NCBI GenBank assembly: GCA_038232455.1
Contig: JBBSHU010000045.1
Span: 1-22,940 of the forward strand
Length of the DNA: 22,940 nt
Direction: 5' to 3'
From: DATAQC01 sp038232455
GTDB taxonomy: Bacteria > Actinomycetota > Acidimicrobiia > Acidimicrobiales > AC-14
Of this stretch, positions 1-7,996 are shown one piece after another; positions within the stretch are counted from its first letter, which is position 1, and each line of letters begins with the position of its first letter. The translations under genes were made by a program, and so were the position numbers. A model generated the notes under the pieces. The model was not told where the DNA came from. It saw nothing but the letters and a program-made list of their open reading frames with translations, and did not search any database.

Positions 1-20
1 ACCAGCACAAACGCGCTGGT
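1..20. other. short inverted repeat at the window edge
   Basis: ACCAGC (1-6) is complementary to GCTGGT (15-20), giving a 6-bp stem with an 8-base loop. It lies downstream of the minus-strand ABC permease, so it could be part of that operon's terminator, but neither strand has a convincing T run. The rest of 1-104 shows no gene, only a second weak stem, CGGG/CCCG, near 69-80. Confidence 0.25.
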
Positions 21-104
21 CAGGGGCTTCTTTGGAAGAACGTTCCGAGCGGGCTGGAGATCAGCTCATCGGGATAGCCCGGAAACTCCCGCTAGGAGCG
101 ACTG

Positions 105-905
105 TCAGCCGAGCACGTCGCGCGTGGTCATGCGGGCCCAGGCGGCGAGCATCAGCACGGTGGCCCAGCAGGCCTGGATGACCAGGTCCTGGACGATGTT
201 GCCCCAGGCGACCGGCGTGCGCATGAGGTCGCCGAAGCTGAGCCAGGCATGGGTGAGCAACAGCGGGTGGATGGCGTGCAGCTGGGGGATGGCATCGAGG
301 ATCTGGCTCAGGATGGCCAGCCCGGCTGTGGCCGCGATGGCCCCTACCGGCGACTCCGTGAACGTGGAGATGAGAACGCCGATGGCGGCCAAGCCGATCA
401 TCGAGGCCCCCACCACCCCGGCGGCCGCGAGCGCCCGGACGACGCCGTCCCATGCCCCGACCGTGGTGCCCGACAGGGTGACGACCTCGCCGACGGGAAA
501 GAGGAGCCAGCCGATGACCAGTCCGGTGACGGCCACGGCCAGGGCGGCGACCACGCAGAACACGACGGCGGTGGCGAACTTGGAGAAGATCAGGCGCGTA
601 CGGCCGACCGGCCGCACGAGCAGGTAGCGCAAGGTGCCCAGGCTGGCCTCGCCGGCTATGGCGTCCCCGGCAATGACTGCTACGGCGAGGGGCAGGAAGA
701 ACGGCACGACCACGGTGAGCCCGGCCAGGGCGGCGAACACGCCGTTGTGCGACACCTGGTCGAGGAACGTCGGGCCGTGGCCGCCCTCGGGGCCGCCGGC
801 GAACCGCACGGCCAGCGACAGGAGGGCGGGGATAGCGGCGAGCACGAGCAGCAGCCAGCGGGTGCGGAGACGGCCGAACGTGAGGCCGAGCTCACTGAGC
901 AACAT
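105..905 (-). CDS. ABC transporter permease (ABC-2 type)
   Basis: This 266-residue hydrophobic protein has about six membrane segments, the usual size and layout of an ABC-2 family permease. After the first segment (about 17-37) comes a long loop. Then follows a stretch around residues 80-110 with the pattern AGEASLGTLRYLLVRPV, typical of ABC-2 permeases (GE..GT...LL..P..R). The ATG at 905 overlaps the end of the upstream ATPase gene by 14 bases, so the two are probably translationally coupled and form one exporter. The substrate cannot be read from the sequence. Family relatives export antibiotics, lipids or polysaccharides. The adjacent exported LolA/RseB-like protein suggests an envelope role, which is inference. 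Confidence 0.88.
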   Translation of the reverse strand: MLLSELGLTFGRLRTRWLLLVLAAIPALLSLAVRFAGGPEGGHGPTFLDQVSHNGVFAALAGLTVVVPFFLPLAVAVIAGDAIAGEASLGTLRYLLVRPVGRTRLIFSKFATAVVFCVVAALAVAVTGLVIGWLLFPVGEVVTLSGTTVGAWDGVVRALAAAGVVGASMIGLAAIGVLISTFTESPVGAIAATAGLAILSQILDAIPQLHAIHPLLLTHAWLSFGDLMRTPVAWGNIVQDLVIQACWATVLMLAAWARMTTRDVLG

Positions 906-1863
906 CGAAACCCTCCCCGGTCAGGGCCACGAACAGGTCCTCGAGGGTGGGCTGCACGCTGTGCAGGGCCCGGACCCGCACCCCGGCGCCGACCAGCGTG
1001 GCGTTGACGTCCTCGGACGCGGCACCGAGGAGCTCGGCGTGCAGCACGGCCGAATTGGCCTGCACGGCCTCGTCGTCGGCTTGCTGGACGAGGCCGATAC
1101 CGGCAATGGCCCGCAGGGCGGCGAGAGCCTCGACGGGGTCGGGTGTCTCGACGCGCAGCGTGGGGCGCTGGGCCTCCCGTAGCTCGGGAAGGGTCCCCTG
1201 AGCCACCGTGCGACCGTTGAACAGGACGACGGCATGGGTGCAGACCTGCTCGATCTCCGACAAGAGGTGACTGGACAGGAACACGGTTGTGCCATCGGCC
1301 GCCAGCTTGCGCACCAGGCTGCGGACCTCGCGCGTTCCCTGAGGGTCGAGTCCATTGGTGGGCTCGTCGAGCACCAGCAGCTCCACCGGACGCACCAGGG
1401 CGGCAGCCAGGGCCAGCCGCTGCTTCATGCCCAGGGAGTAGGCCTTGGCCCGCTTGGTTGCCGCACCGGTGAGGCCCACCCGCTCCAGGGCCTCGTCCAC
1501 CCGCTGACGCCGGCCGGATCGGCCCGGGCCCGGGCCCACGGCGTCGAGGCGCTCGAGGTTGGAGCGGCCCGACAGGAAGGGGTAGAAAGCGGGGCCTTCG
1601 ATGACGGCGCCGACCGATGTGAGGGCGGCGCCGTCGGTGGGCGGCCGCCCGAGGAGCCGGATGCGCCCGGCCGACGGGAAGGCCAGACCGAGGAGCATTC
1701 GGATGGTGGTGGTCTTCCCCGAGCCGTTGGGCCCGAGGAAGCCGAAGACCGAACCCCGGGGAACGGCGAGGTCGAGATCGTCGACCACCACCTGCTCACC
1801 GAATTTCTTGGTGAGCCCCGTGGTCTCTATGGCGAGCGTTTCGGCGGCTGGAGCCTCGGTCAA
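892..1863 (-). CDS. ABC transporter ATP-binding protein
   Basis: This is a 323-residue ATPase subunit of the ABC-2 exporter. From the chosen start, the Walker A motif GPNGSGKT is at about residues 44-51. The signature YSLGMKQR, Walker B LLVLDEPTNGLD and H-loop SSHLLSE follow in the normal order. A C-terminal extension of about 100 residues is typical of bacitracin/daunorubicin-type ATPases. I chose a TTG start at 1863 because it overlaps the TGA stop of the upstream gene (TTGA) and gives an N-terminus just ahead of the conserved IETTGLTKKFG strand. The longer reading upstream is arginine-rich and looks like an antisense shadow. No strong ribosome site is visible, which fits coupled translation. 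It drives the permease encoded immediately downstream. Confidence 0.9.
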   Translation of the reverse strand: MTEAPAAETLAIETTGLTKKFGEQVVVDDLDLAVPRGSVFGFLGPNGSGKTTTIRMLLGLAFPSAGRIRLLGRPPTDGAALTSVGAVIEGPAFYPFLSGRSNLERLDAVGPGPGRSGRRQRVDEALERVGLTGAATKRAKAYSLGMKQRLALAAALVRPVELLVLDEPTNGLDPQGTREVRSLVRKLAADGTTVFLSSHLLSEIEQVCTHAVVLFNGRTVAQGTLPELREAQRPTLRVETPDPVEALAALRAIAGIGLVQQADDEAVQANSAVLHAELLGAASEDVNATLVGAGVRVRALHSVQPTLEDLFVALTGEGFDVAQ

Positions 1864-3056
1864 TGGCCGGCGAGGGCGGCTTCGAGGGCCGCCTCGGGCA
1901 CCGACCCGATCACCAGCTTGTGGTCGTTGGTGAACAGGGCGTTCACCAGTGTGGTGTGAATGAGACGCCCGGAGCCCCATGGGCCCTGGACCGCGCTGCC
2001 GAGCTTGGCCAGCGTGGCGAGGCCCGAGTTGGCGCTGGCGTCGGATCCGAGATCGATGATCGTCACCGCATCCCAGCCCTTGCCGACGACGGTGGGTCGG
2101 GCGTGGGTGTCGTTCGCAGGAGCGGCGGACGGGTCGGCGGCCGGAGCCTTGTTGGCACCGTGGTCACCCTTGCGGTGATCGCCGCCCCCTGCGGGCAGGA
2201 ACAGCTCGGCCGCGGAATGGGCCTCGGTGACGGTTGACCCGGGCGGAGGAGTGAAGGCGAAGGTGGACGCCGACGGAACGGAGAAGTCGACGGAGCTAAA
2301 GCCCACGTCGACGGCGGGTGTGCCCGAGTCACGGGACAGCACCTGCACCCGCAACGGAAGGCCGGAGGCGGAGTCGACGGCCACGACGACGTCGGCAACG
2401 AGGGCGGTGCCCGACCTTGGAGCCAGGACCAGCTCGTAGGCCGGGCGACCGGCCACGGTGGCCGTGTCGCGAACCAGGACCCGGGTGGTGGGGTCGACGG
2501 CGCTGAGGAAGTGCTCGGCGAGAGCCTGGGGCGTGGGTGCGGGATCGGTGGCCGAGGCACCATCCGAATCGTCGGCGTGCTCGCCGTCGCCGTCGCCGGT
2601 GGCGTCGTGCGGCGGCACGGCCAGGTGGCGGACCTGCTGGCCGGCGCTGTCCCAGACCCACACGTCGTTGCCGTTGTGGACCACGTCGGTCTCGGCCAGG
2701 GTCGACGGCAGGGCGATCCGCGCGTTGCCGCCGGCCTCCCAGACCTTGATGGTGTGAGAACCGGTGATGAGGTTGGTGGCGAAGCTACCGCTGTCGCCCA
2801 CGAACTGGCTCACGTCGGGCAGCCCGAGGTTGGACTTGACGGTGATCTCGCCGGACAGGCCCGGGACATTGGCCTGCTCGACCTTGGCCAGGAGGTCGCC
2901 GGCCGAGATGGGTGCCAGAGTGGGGGGAGAGTCGGCACCGGCGAGCGTGGGCACCATGGCGTAGGCGCCGATGGCCACGGCGGCCGCCAGGGGGGCGGCG
3001 AGCCAGCGCAGCCGGGTGGGAACGGCGGACGGGCGCGATTGGGGGGTTTCAGGCAT
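1860..3056 (-). CDS. exported LolA/RseB-like protein
   Basis: This protein of about 398 residues has an N-terminal hydrophobic segment (about residues 17-40, LAAPLAAAVAIGAYAMV) acting as a signal peptide or anchor. The rest is a soluble extracytoplasmic domain. The opening (GDLLAKVEQANVPGLSGEITV) and the strand-rich body (DVWVWDSAGQQVRHLAV, YELVLAPRSG, DSASGLPLRVQVL) match the lipoprotein-carrier/RseB fold seen in actinobacterial proteins annotated LolA-like. A low-complexity Asp/Ser/Ala insert near residues 155-175 and a His/Lys/Pro/Ala-rich linker near 300-330 separate subdomains. Actinobacteria lack the Lol pathway, so lipoprotein transfer should not be assumed. The ATG at 3056 is preferred over one six codons upstream. 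The gene heads the ABC operon and is divergent from the two-component genes. Confidence 0.72.
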   Translation of the reverse strand: MPETPQSRPSAVPTRLRWLAAPLAAAVAIGAYAMVPTLAGADSPPTLAPISAGDLLAKVEQANVPGLSGEITVKSNLGLPDVSQFVGDSGSFATNLITGSHTIKVWEAGGNARIALPSTLAETDVVHNGNDVWVWDSAGQQVRHLAVPPHDATGDGDGEHADDSDGASATDPAPTPQALAEHFLSAVDPTTRVLVRDTATVAGRPAYELVLAPRSGTALVADVVVAVDSASGLPLRVQVLSRDSGTPAVDVGFSSVDFSVPSASTFAFTPPPGSTVTEAHSAAELFLPAGGGDHRKGDHGANKAPAADPSAAPANDTHARPTVVGKGWDAVTIIDLGSDASANSGLATLAKLGSAVQGPWGSGRLIHTTLVNALFTNDHKLVIGSVPEAALEAALAGH

Positions 3057-3146
3057 GCACCCAGTGGACCACACCGACGATGAGAACGACCGAAGGGGCG
3101 CCTAAGAAGATCCTCAATTCTGTCGGGCACCTACGGCCGACGGGCG

Positions 3147-3168
3147 TGGCCCGGGCGGCTTTGGGCCA
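3147..3168. promoter_or_regulatory. inverted repeat before the response-regulator start
   Basis: TGGCCC (3147-3152) and GGGCCA (3163-3168) form a perfect 6-bp inverted repeat with a 10-base spacer. It ends four bases before the GTG start at 3173, where a ribosome site would be expected and none is seen. It lies in the divergent intergenic region shared with the LolA-like/ABC operon. It could be an autoregulatory operator, a hairpin controlling translation, or chance in GC-rich DNA. Confidence 0.25.
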
Positions 3169-3172
3169 GCAT

Positions 3173-3850
3173 GTGACGGTGAGGATCCTGGTGGTTGACG
3201 ACGAACCGGCGTTGCAGGCGTCGCTCGGGCGCATCCTGCGCCAGGCCGGATACCACGTCGACGCCGCCGCCGACGGCCGCCAGGCACTTTCTGCCGTAGG
3301 TGAATCCGCTCCCGATGCCGTCGTGCTCGACGTGATGATGCCCGGGCTCGACGGGCTGGAGGTGACGCGCCGGTTGCGGGGGATGGGCGACCGGACACCG
3401 GTCCTGTTGCTGACCGCCCGCCAGGAGGTGTCCGACCGCGTCGCCGGGCTGGATGCCGGCGCCGATGACTACCTGACCAAGCCCTTTGCGGTGGAGGAGT
3501 TGCTGGCCCGGCTGCGGGCACTCCTGCGCCGGGCCGGGGCCGACGAGACGGCCGAGCTTCGGGTGGGCGACCTGGTGCTCGACCCGGTGGCTCACCGGGC
3601 CACCCGCGGCGATCGCCCCCTCGACCTGACCCGCACCGAGTTCGCCCTGCTGGAGCTCTTCCTGGCCAACCCCGAGCGGGCCCTTACCCGCAGCGCCATC
3701 TACGAGGCGGTGTGGGGGTACGACTTCGGGGCGGCGTCGAACTCCCTCGATGTCTACGTCGGTTATCTGCGGCGAAAGACCGAGGCGGGCGGTGAGCCCC
3801 GGGTGTTGCACACCCTGCGAGGCGTGGGCTTCGTCCTGCGCCAAGAATGA
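3173..3850 (+). CDS. OmpR-family response regulator
   Basis: This 225-residue protein has an N-terminal receiver domain and a C-terminal winged helix. The acidic pair VVDDE is at residues 8-11, the phospho-acceptor Asp is about residue 53 (VVLDVMMPG), and the conserved Lys is about residue 103 (GADDYLTKPF). The DNA-binding domain (about 126-225) has LTRTEFALLELF and a recognition-helix region ending SLDVYVGYLRRKTE. This composition is close to MprA/TcrA-type actinobacterial regulators. The start is GTG at 3173, with another GTG two codons later. The stop overlaps the ATG of the kinase gene (ATGA), so the pair is co-translated. The divergent ABC/LolA-like operon is its most likely nearby target, which is inference. 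Confidence 0.94.
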   Translation: MTVRILVVDDEPALQASLGRILRQAGYHVDAAADGRQALSAVGESAPDAVVLDVMMPGLDGLEVTRRLRGMGDRTPVLLLTARQEVSDRVAGLDAGADDYLTKPFAVEELLARLRALLRRAGADETAELRVGDLVLDPVAHRATRGDRPLDLTRTEFALLELFLANPERALTRSAIYEAVWGYDFGAASNSLDVYVGYLRRKTEAGGEPRVLHTLRGVGFVLRQE

Positions 3851-5148
3851 GCTTTCGGAACCGGCTCACCCTGGTTGCGACGGGGGCGGTGGCCGCAACC
3901 CTGGTCATGGCCTCGATCATCATCTACGTCGCCGTCGCCGCCAGCACGCGCTCGCAGGTCGACGACGGACTCCGTCGCCAGATGCTCCTGCTGGCCGGCC
4001 CGACATCGGGCTCGGCCGACCTCATCCAGGGCGACGGCCAACTGGTGACGGCTGACGGCCAGGTGACGCCACTGCGCCCCGACAGCCTGACCCTGCCGTT
4101 CGTGGCCGACGCCCGTGCCGCAGCGGCGGGGCGAAAGGGCACCACCTTCCGCGACGTCCACGTCGTCGGCTCCCACCTGCGCGTCCTGATCGGACCGGTC
4201 GGGCCCGGCCGGGCCGTCGAGCTGTCGGCACCGCTCGACCGCGTCGACCAGTTGCTCCACCGCCTCCTGGTCGTGCTCATGATCGTGACTGCCGTAGGTG
4301 TGGTGGTCGCCGGTGCGGCTGGACGGGTGGTGGCCGAGGCCGCCCTCGCCCCGGTCCTACGCCTCCGGGCCGCGGCGAAGAACGTGGCCGCGGCCCGGCG
4401 CCCGGGCACCCGGGTGCCGGTGGAAGGCGACGACGAGCTGGCCGACCTGGCCACCAGCTTCAACGACATGGTCGCCGCCCTCGAGCGCTCGCTCGACGCC
4501 CAGCGCACCCTGGTGGCCGACGCGTCCCACGAGCTGCGAACCCCGCTCACGAGCCTGCGGACCAATGTGGAGTTCCTGCTGCGGGAGCCGGGTATGGAGG
4601 AACATGCCCCCCTGCTGGGCGAGCTGCGCGACGAGACCGAAGACCTGAGCTTACTGGTCTCCGACCTCATCGAACTGGCCCGCCATGAGGGCGACGACGA
4701 GCCCGGTGTCGACGTCCGCCTCGACGAGCTCACGGCGACGGCGGTGGCTCGGGCCCAGCGACGGGCCCCGGCGCTGACCTTCGAGACCGATCTGCACGCG
4801 GTGACCGTGACCGGTGTGGCCGGTCGCCTCGATCGCGCCATCACCAACGTGATCGACAACGCGGCGAAGTGGAGCCCGCCCGGTGGGTCGATCGAGATCA
4901 GCGTGGCCGGCGGCGAGCTGGTGGTGCGTGACCACGGGCCCGGCATCGCCGCCGCCGACCTACCCCATGTGTTCAACCGGTTCTACCGTTCCGGCGACGC
5001 GCATCGGCTTCCGGGGTCGGGCCTGGGGCTCGCCATCGTGCGCCAGGTGGCCGAGGCCCACGGCTGGACGGTGTCGGCCGAGCGGGCGCCCGATGGCGGG
5101 ACCCGGGTTCGTCTGTGGTTCCCGGAGTCCTCGAACGCGACCTGGTGA
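3847..5148 (+). CDS. sensor histidine kinase (MprB-like)
   Basis: This is a 433-residue membrane kinase. A first membrane segment (about 9-33) and a second (about 140-163) flank an extracytoplasmic sensor of roughly 105 residues. A HAMP linker follows (about 165-215). The dimerisation helix carries the phospho-accepting His at about residue 228 (ASHELRTPL). The C-terminal ATPase domain has the N box NVIDNAAKWS, the G1 box VRDHGPGI, the F box NRFYR and the G2 box GSGLGLAIV. All catalytic boxes are intact. The ATG overlaps the response-regulator stop (ATGA). The stimulus is unknown, but the topology and partner type point to envelope stress. Confidence 0.94.
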   Translation: MSFRNRLTLVATGAVAATLVMASIIIYVAVAASTRSQVDDGLRRQMLLLAGPTSGSADLIQGDGQLVTADGQVTPLRPDSLTLPFVADARAAAAGRKGTTFRDVHVVGSHLRVLIGPVGPGRAVELSAPLDRVDQLLHRLLVVLMIVTAVGVVVAGAAGRVVAEAALAPVLRLRAAAKNVAAARRPGTRVPVEGDDELADLATSFNDMVAALERSLDAQRTLVADASHELRTPLTSLRTNVEFLLREPGMEEHAPLLGELRDETEDLSLLVSDLIELARHEGDDEPGVDVRLDELTATAVARAQRRAPALTFETDLHAVTVTGVAGRLDRAITNVIDNAAKWSPPGGSIEISVAGGELVVRDHGPGIAAADLPHVFNRFYRSGDAHRLPGSGLGLAIVRQVAEAHGWTVSAERAPDGGTRVRLWFPESSNATW

Positions 5149-5181
5149 CGTCGGGGAGCCTGATGAGGTAGCACGAGCGAC

Positions 5182-5204
5182 AACCTAGGGTGGCAGCCCA
5201 GGTT
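5182..5204. promoter_or_regulatory. hairpin/operator candidate before the metal exporter gene
   Basis: AACCTAGGG (5182-5190) pairs with CCCAGGTT (5197-5204), giving an 8-bp stem with one bulged A and a 6-base loop. It sits between the kinase stop at 5148 and the exporter start at 5228. It is immediately followed by a strong purine-rich ribosome site, AGGAGGAGG (5205-5213), about 14 bases before the ATG. It could be an operator for a metal regulator, an RNA element controlling access to the ribosome site, or a terminator for the two-component operon, although no T run follows. Confidence 0.4.
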
Positions 5205-5227
5205 AGGAGGAGGCACCAGGTCGGCAC

Positions 5228-6307
5228 ATGAGCAACCACACCCACGACCACGCGCACCAACCCCACCACGATCACGAGGGCGACCACGACCACGGCCACG
5301 GCCACGGGGGGCGGGGGCTGCGAGGCCTGTTGGCGGGCGTGTTCTCGCCGCACAGCCACGATGCCGGGGAGTCGATCGACACCGCCCTCACTGCGAGCGC
5401 CGACGGCATTCGTGCACTCAAGGTCTCACTCGGGGGATTGGCTCTCACCGCCGTTCTCCAGTTGGCGGTGGTGGCCGTCAGCGGATCGGTGGCCCTGCTC
5501 GGCGACACGATCCACAACTTCGCCGACGCTCTCACGGCCGTGCCTCTCGGCATCGCCTTCGTGCTCGGCCGCCGGCCACCCACCAAGCGCTACACCTACG
5601 GGTACGGCCGGGCCGAGGACCTGGCCGGCATCTTCGTAGTGGTCATGATCGCCGCCTCGTCCGGCCTTGCCGCGTGGGAGGCCGTCCAACGACTCATGCA
5701 TCCCCATGCCGTCCGCAACGTCGGCTGGGTCGTCGTGGCCGGCATCGTCGGCTTCGCCGGGAACGAACTGGTTGCCGTCTACCGCATTCGTGTCGGGCGC
5801 AAGATCGGGTCAGCCGCGCTGGTAGCCGACGGCCTTCACGCTCGCACCGACGGCCTCACGTCGCTGGCCGTGGTGGTGGGCGCCCTCGGTGTCGCTGCCG
5901 GCTGGGAGACGGCGGACCCCATCGTGGGCCTGCTCATCACCGTTGCCATTCTCGTTGTGCTCAAGGGCGCGGCCCGGGACATCTACCGTCGGCTCATGGA
6001 CAGCGTGGACCCCGACCTGGTCGACGATGTCCACCGGGTCTTGAGCTCGGTGCCGGGCGTCCACGGGGTCGAGAGCGTCAGGATCCGGTGGGTCGGCCAC
6101 GACCTGAGGGCGGAAGCCGATATCACGTCCGACGCGCAGCTCACCCTGGCCGACGCCCACACCATCGCCCACGAAGCCCACCACCGGCTGCTCCACGACA
6201 TTCCCCGGCTGACCGAAGCCACCATCCACACCAGCCCGTGGGGACCCGACGAACGCGACTATCACGCCACCACCGCCCACCACTTCCCGACAAGACGTCG
6301 TAGTTAG
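5228..6307 (+). CDS. CDF-family divalent metal cation exporter
   Basis: This 359-residue cation diffusion facilitator exports Zn, Co, Ni or a related metal in exchange for protons. Its first 30 residues are very His/Asp-rich (HDHAHQPHHDHEGDHDHGHG), a likely cytoplasmic metal-binding tail. The membrane domain has about six segments between residues 60 and 250. The metal-site signatures are GDTIHNFADAL in segment 2 and ADGLHARTDGL in segment 5, each with the HxxxD pattern. A C-terminal cytoplasmic ferredoxin-like domain follows (about 260-340). A short tail includes DYHATTAHH. Its stop overlaps the convergent PAP2 stop by four bases. It has its own leader with a hairpin and a strong ribosome site, so it may be separately regulated. 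Confidence 0.92.
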   Translation: MSNHTHDHAHQPHHDHEGDHDHGHGHGGRGLRGLLAGVFSPHSHDAGESIDTALTASADGIRALKVSLGGLALTAVLQLAVVAVSGSVALLGDTIHNFADALTAVPLGIAFVLGRRPPTKRYTYGYGRAEDLAGIFVVVMIAASSGLAAWEAVQRLMHPHAVRNVGWVVVAGIVGFAGNELVAVYRIRVGRKIGSAALVADGLHARTDGLTSLAVVVGALGVAAGWETADPIVGLLITVAILVVLKGAARDIYRRLMDSVDPDLVDDVHRVLSSVPGVHGVESVRIRWVGHDLRAEADITSDAQLTLADAHTIAHEAHHRLLHDIPRLTEATIHTSPWGPDERDYHATTAHHFPTRRRS

Positions 6308-6927
6308 GAATCGGATGACGCATGCTCCTGGCTGTCCGCAGGCAGGCCGAAGGCCAGGTTGAGGCATCCGGCGATGGCCAGCCCGAGCCCGGCGCCGCAC
6401 AGCACATCGAGCGGATTGTGGGCACCGACGTAGACCCGGGTGACCATGACCAGCAAGACGATCGTCCACGGAACGATCTTCCACCGACCGTGCAGGTACG
6501 GCGACACCAGGCCGGCCAGGGCGGTGACGAGCACGGCATGGCCCGACACGAAGCTCTCGCCGCCGGCACTCACGTTTCCCCGTAGGTGCACCCCGGGGCC
6601 GACGGAGGTTCCGGGCCGCTGACGGCTGACGATCACTTTTACCAACCGCTCGAGCCCCAGCTTGGCCAGGGTGGCGAGGATCACCGCGGCGGCCAGGCGG
6701 AACCGGCGCGACGCGGCGGCACCGATGGCCACGACCGGTCCGACGAGGAGAGCCCCGAGCTGCTGGAACGGCCACAGCACCGGGTACAGGGCCCCAGGGA
6801 GGTCGTTCACGGCATGAAAGCTGTCCTTCTCCAGGACCGAGACCGAGCCGTGGCGCACGGCGACCATACCTGCGCCCAGGACTGCCAGCCCGACGGCGAC
6901 GGTGACGACATCGCTGCGCCGCCGCAC
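6304..6927 (-). CDS. PAP2-family membrane phosphatase
   Basis: This is a 207-residue integral membrane phosphatase of the PAP2/PgpB/BacA-like acid phosphatase superfamily, acting on lipid phosphates or pyrophosphates at the outer face of the membrane. All three catalytic motifs are intact: KVIVSRQRP (K-x6-RP), SFVSGHAV (the SGH motif) and TRVYVGAHNPLDV (R...H...D). About six membrane segments are present. The start is uncertain. GTG at 6927 puts the N-terminus a few residues before the first helix, but no good ribosome site precedes it, and upstream in-frame sequence has no clear start. It is divergent from the region-5 operon and convergent with the CDF gene. The substrate (undecaprenyl pyrophosphate, phosphatidic acid or PG-phosphate) cannot be told from sequence. 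Confidence 0.85.
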   Translation of the reverse strand: MRRRSDVVTVAVGLAVLGAGMVAVRHGSVSVLEKDSFHAVNDLPGALYPVLWPFQQLGALLVGPVVAIGAAASRRFRLAAAVILATLAKLGLERLVKVIVSRQRPGTSVGPGVHLRGNVSAGGESFVSGHAVLVTALAGLVSPYLHGRWKIVPWTIVLLVMVTRVYVGAHNPLDVLCGAGLGLAIAGCLNLAFGLPADSQEHASSDS

Positions 6928-7074
6928 CCATGAACGGTTCGGATTGGCATGCGTCCCGGCCGTGGTCTCTCCCTTCGCGACAACCCGCCGGCCGGATCCT
7001 ACGCGTCCCCGTCGCTCGCAGGAGGGCTGTGAAAGACTTCTCGGTCCGTGCTGTCTCGTTCTCGGGAGGGAGGG

Positions 7075-7996
7075 ATGCGGAGCGGTCGCCGGATCAGGAT
7101 CTGCGTCCTCGCCTCGATGGTGGTGGGACTCGCCGCGTGCAGCTCCGGATCGGCCAGACCGGCTGGCTCGAACGCTGCAGGCCGCGACCGCATCAGGATC
7201 GGATCGTTCGACTTCGCCGAGAGCACGTTGCTGGCCGAGCTGTACAGCCAGGCTCTGGAGGGTGGCGGGTTCCCGGTGCAGCGGACGTTCGACCTCGGTC
7301 CCCGTGAGTTCGTCGCACCCGCTCTCGCCAACGGCTTGGTCGACCTCGTGCCCGAATATGCGGGGACTGCGGTGCAATTCCTCAGCCTCGGGTCGGTCCA
7401 GCCCGGTGCCGACGCGGACCAGACCCATCGTGCCCTGGTGCAGACTCTCGAGGGCACGCCGATGAGGGCCCTTGCCCCGGCGCCGGCGCAGGACGCCAAC
7501 GTCTTCGTCGTCTCTCGCGAGACAGCCGATCGTCACGGGCTGCGCTCGCTGAGCGATGTGGCCCAGATTGCGCCCGAGCTCACCTTTGGCGGACCGCCCG
7601 AATGCTCGTCCCGCCCGTTCTGCCTCTTGGGACTGGAGCAGGTCTACGGGCTGCGGTTCAAAGAGGTCGTGTCGCTCGACGCCGGTGGCCCGCTCACCCG
7701 TCAGGCGCTGAAGTCGGGCGCCGTCGAGATGGCGCTTCACCACCGATCCGGCCGTCGCCGGCGCCGACCTGGTCGAGCTGACCGATGACCGGGGCCTGCG
7801 CCCGGCGGAGAACGTCACCCCGCTGGTACGTACCGACGTCGCCAACCGGGGCGGCCCGAAACTGGTCGAGCTGGTCGACGCCGTCTCCAGCCACCTGACG
7901 ACCGACGACCTGCGGGGCCTGAACGCTCGGGTGGCCGGCGGGACCGGCGTTGGCGAGGTCGCCTCGTCCTGGCTGACGGCGAAGGGACTGCGGTGA
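7075..7996 (+). pseudogene. OpuAC/ProX-type substrate-binding lipoprotein, frame-disrupted
   Basis: This is a binding lipoprotein for glycine betaine/choline-type osmoprotectants. The ATG at 7075 is preceded by GGGAGGGAGGG. A signal peptide ends in the lipobox LAAC (about residues 17-20). Family-typical stretches follow: DLVPEYAGTAVQFL, VSRETADRHGL and LTFGGPPECSSRPF. At about 7732-7738 the frame breaks. The first frame continues into arginine-rich nonsense and stops at 7788. The next frame resumes exactly with FTTDPAVAGADLVEL and the rest of the domain, ending GLR at 7996. Two missing bases (GCGC[TG]TTCACC would read ALFTTD) or one extra base would explain it. It is a pseudogene or an indel error. 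No ABC ATPase or permease for it is nearby. Its final TGA overlaps the next gene's GTG. Confidence 0.85.

Noticed and set aside
61..1182. Long plus-strand reading frames opposite the ABC permease and ATPase genes
   Set aside because: Arg/Pro/Ala-rich antisense shadows with no domain pattern; the minus strand carries intact ABC motifs.
1860..3056. True LolA lipoprotein carrier
   Set aside because: Actinobacteria lack LolCDE/LolB; only the fold-level resemblance is supported, so a broader name is used.
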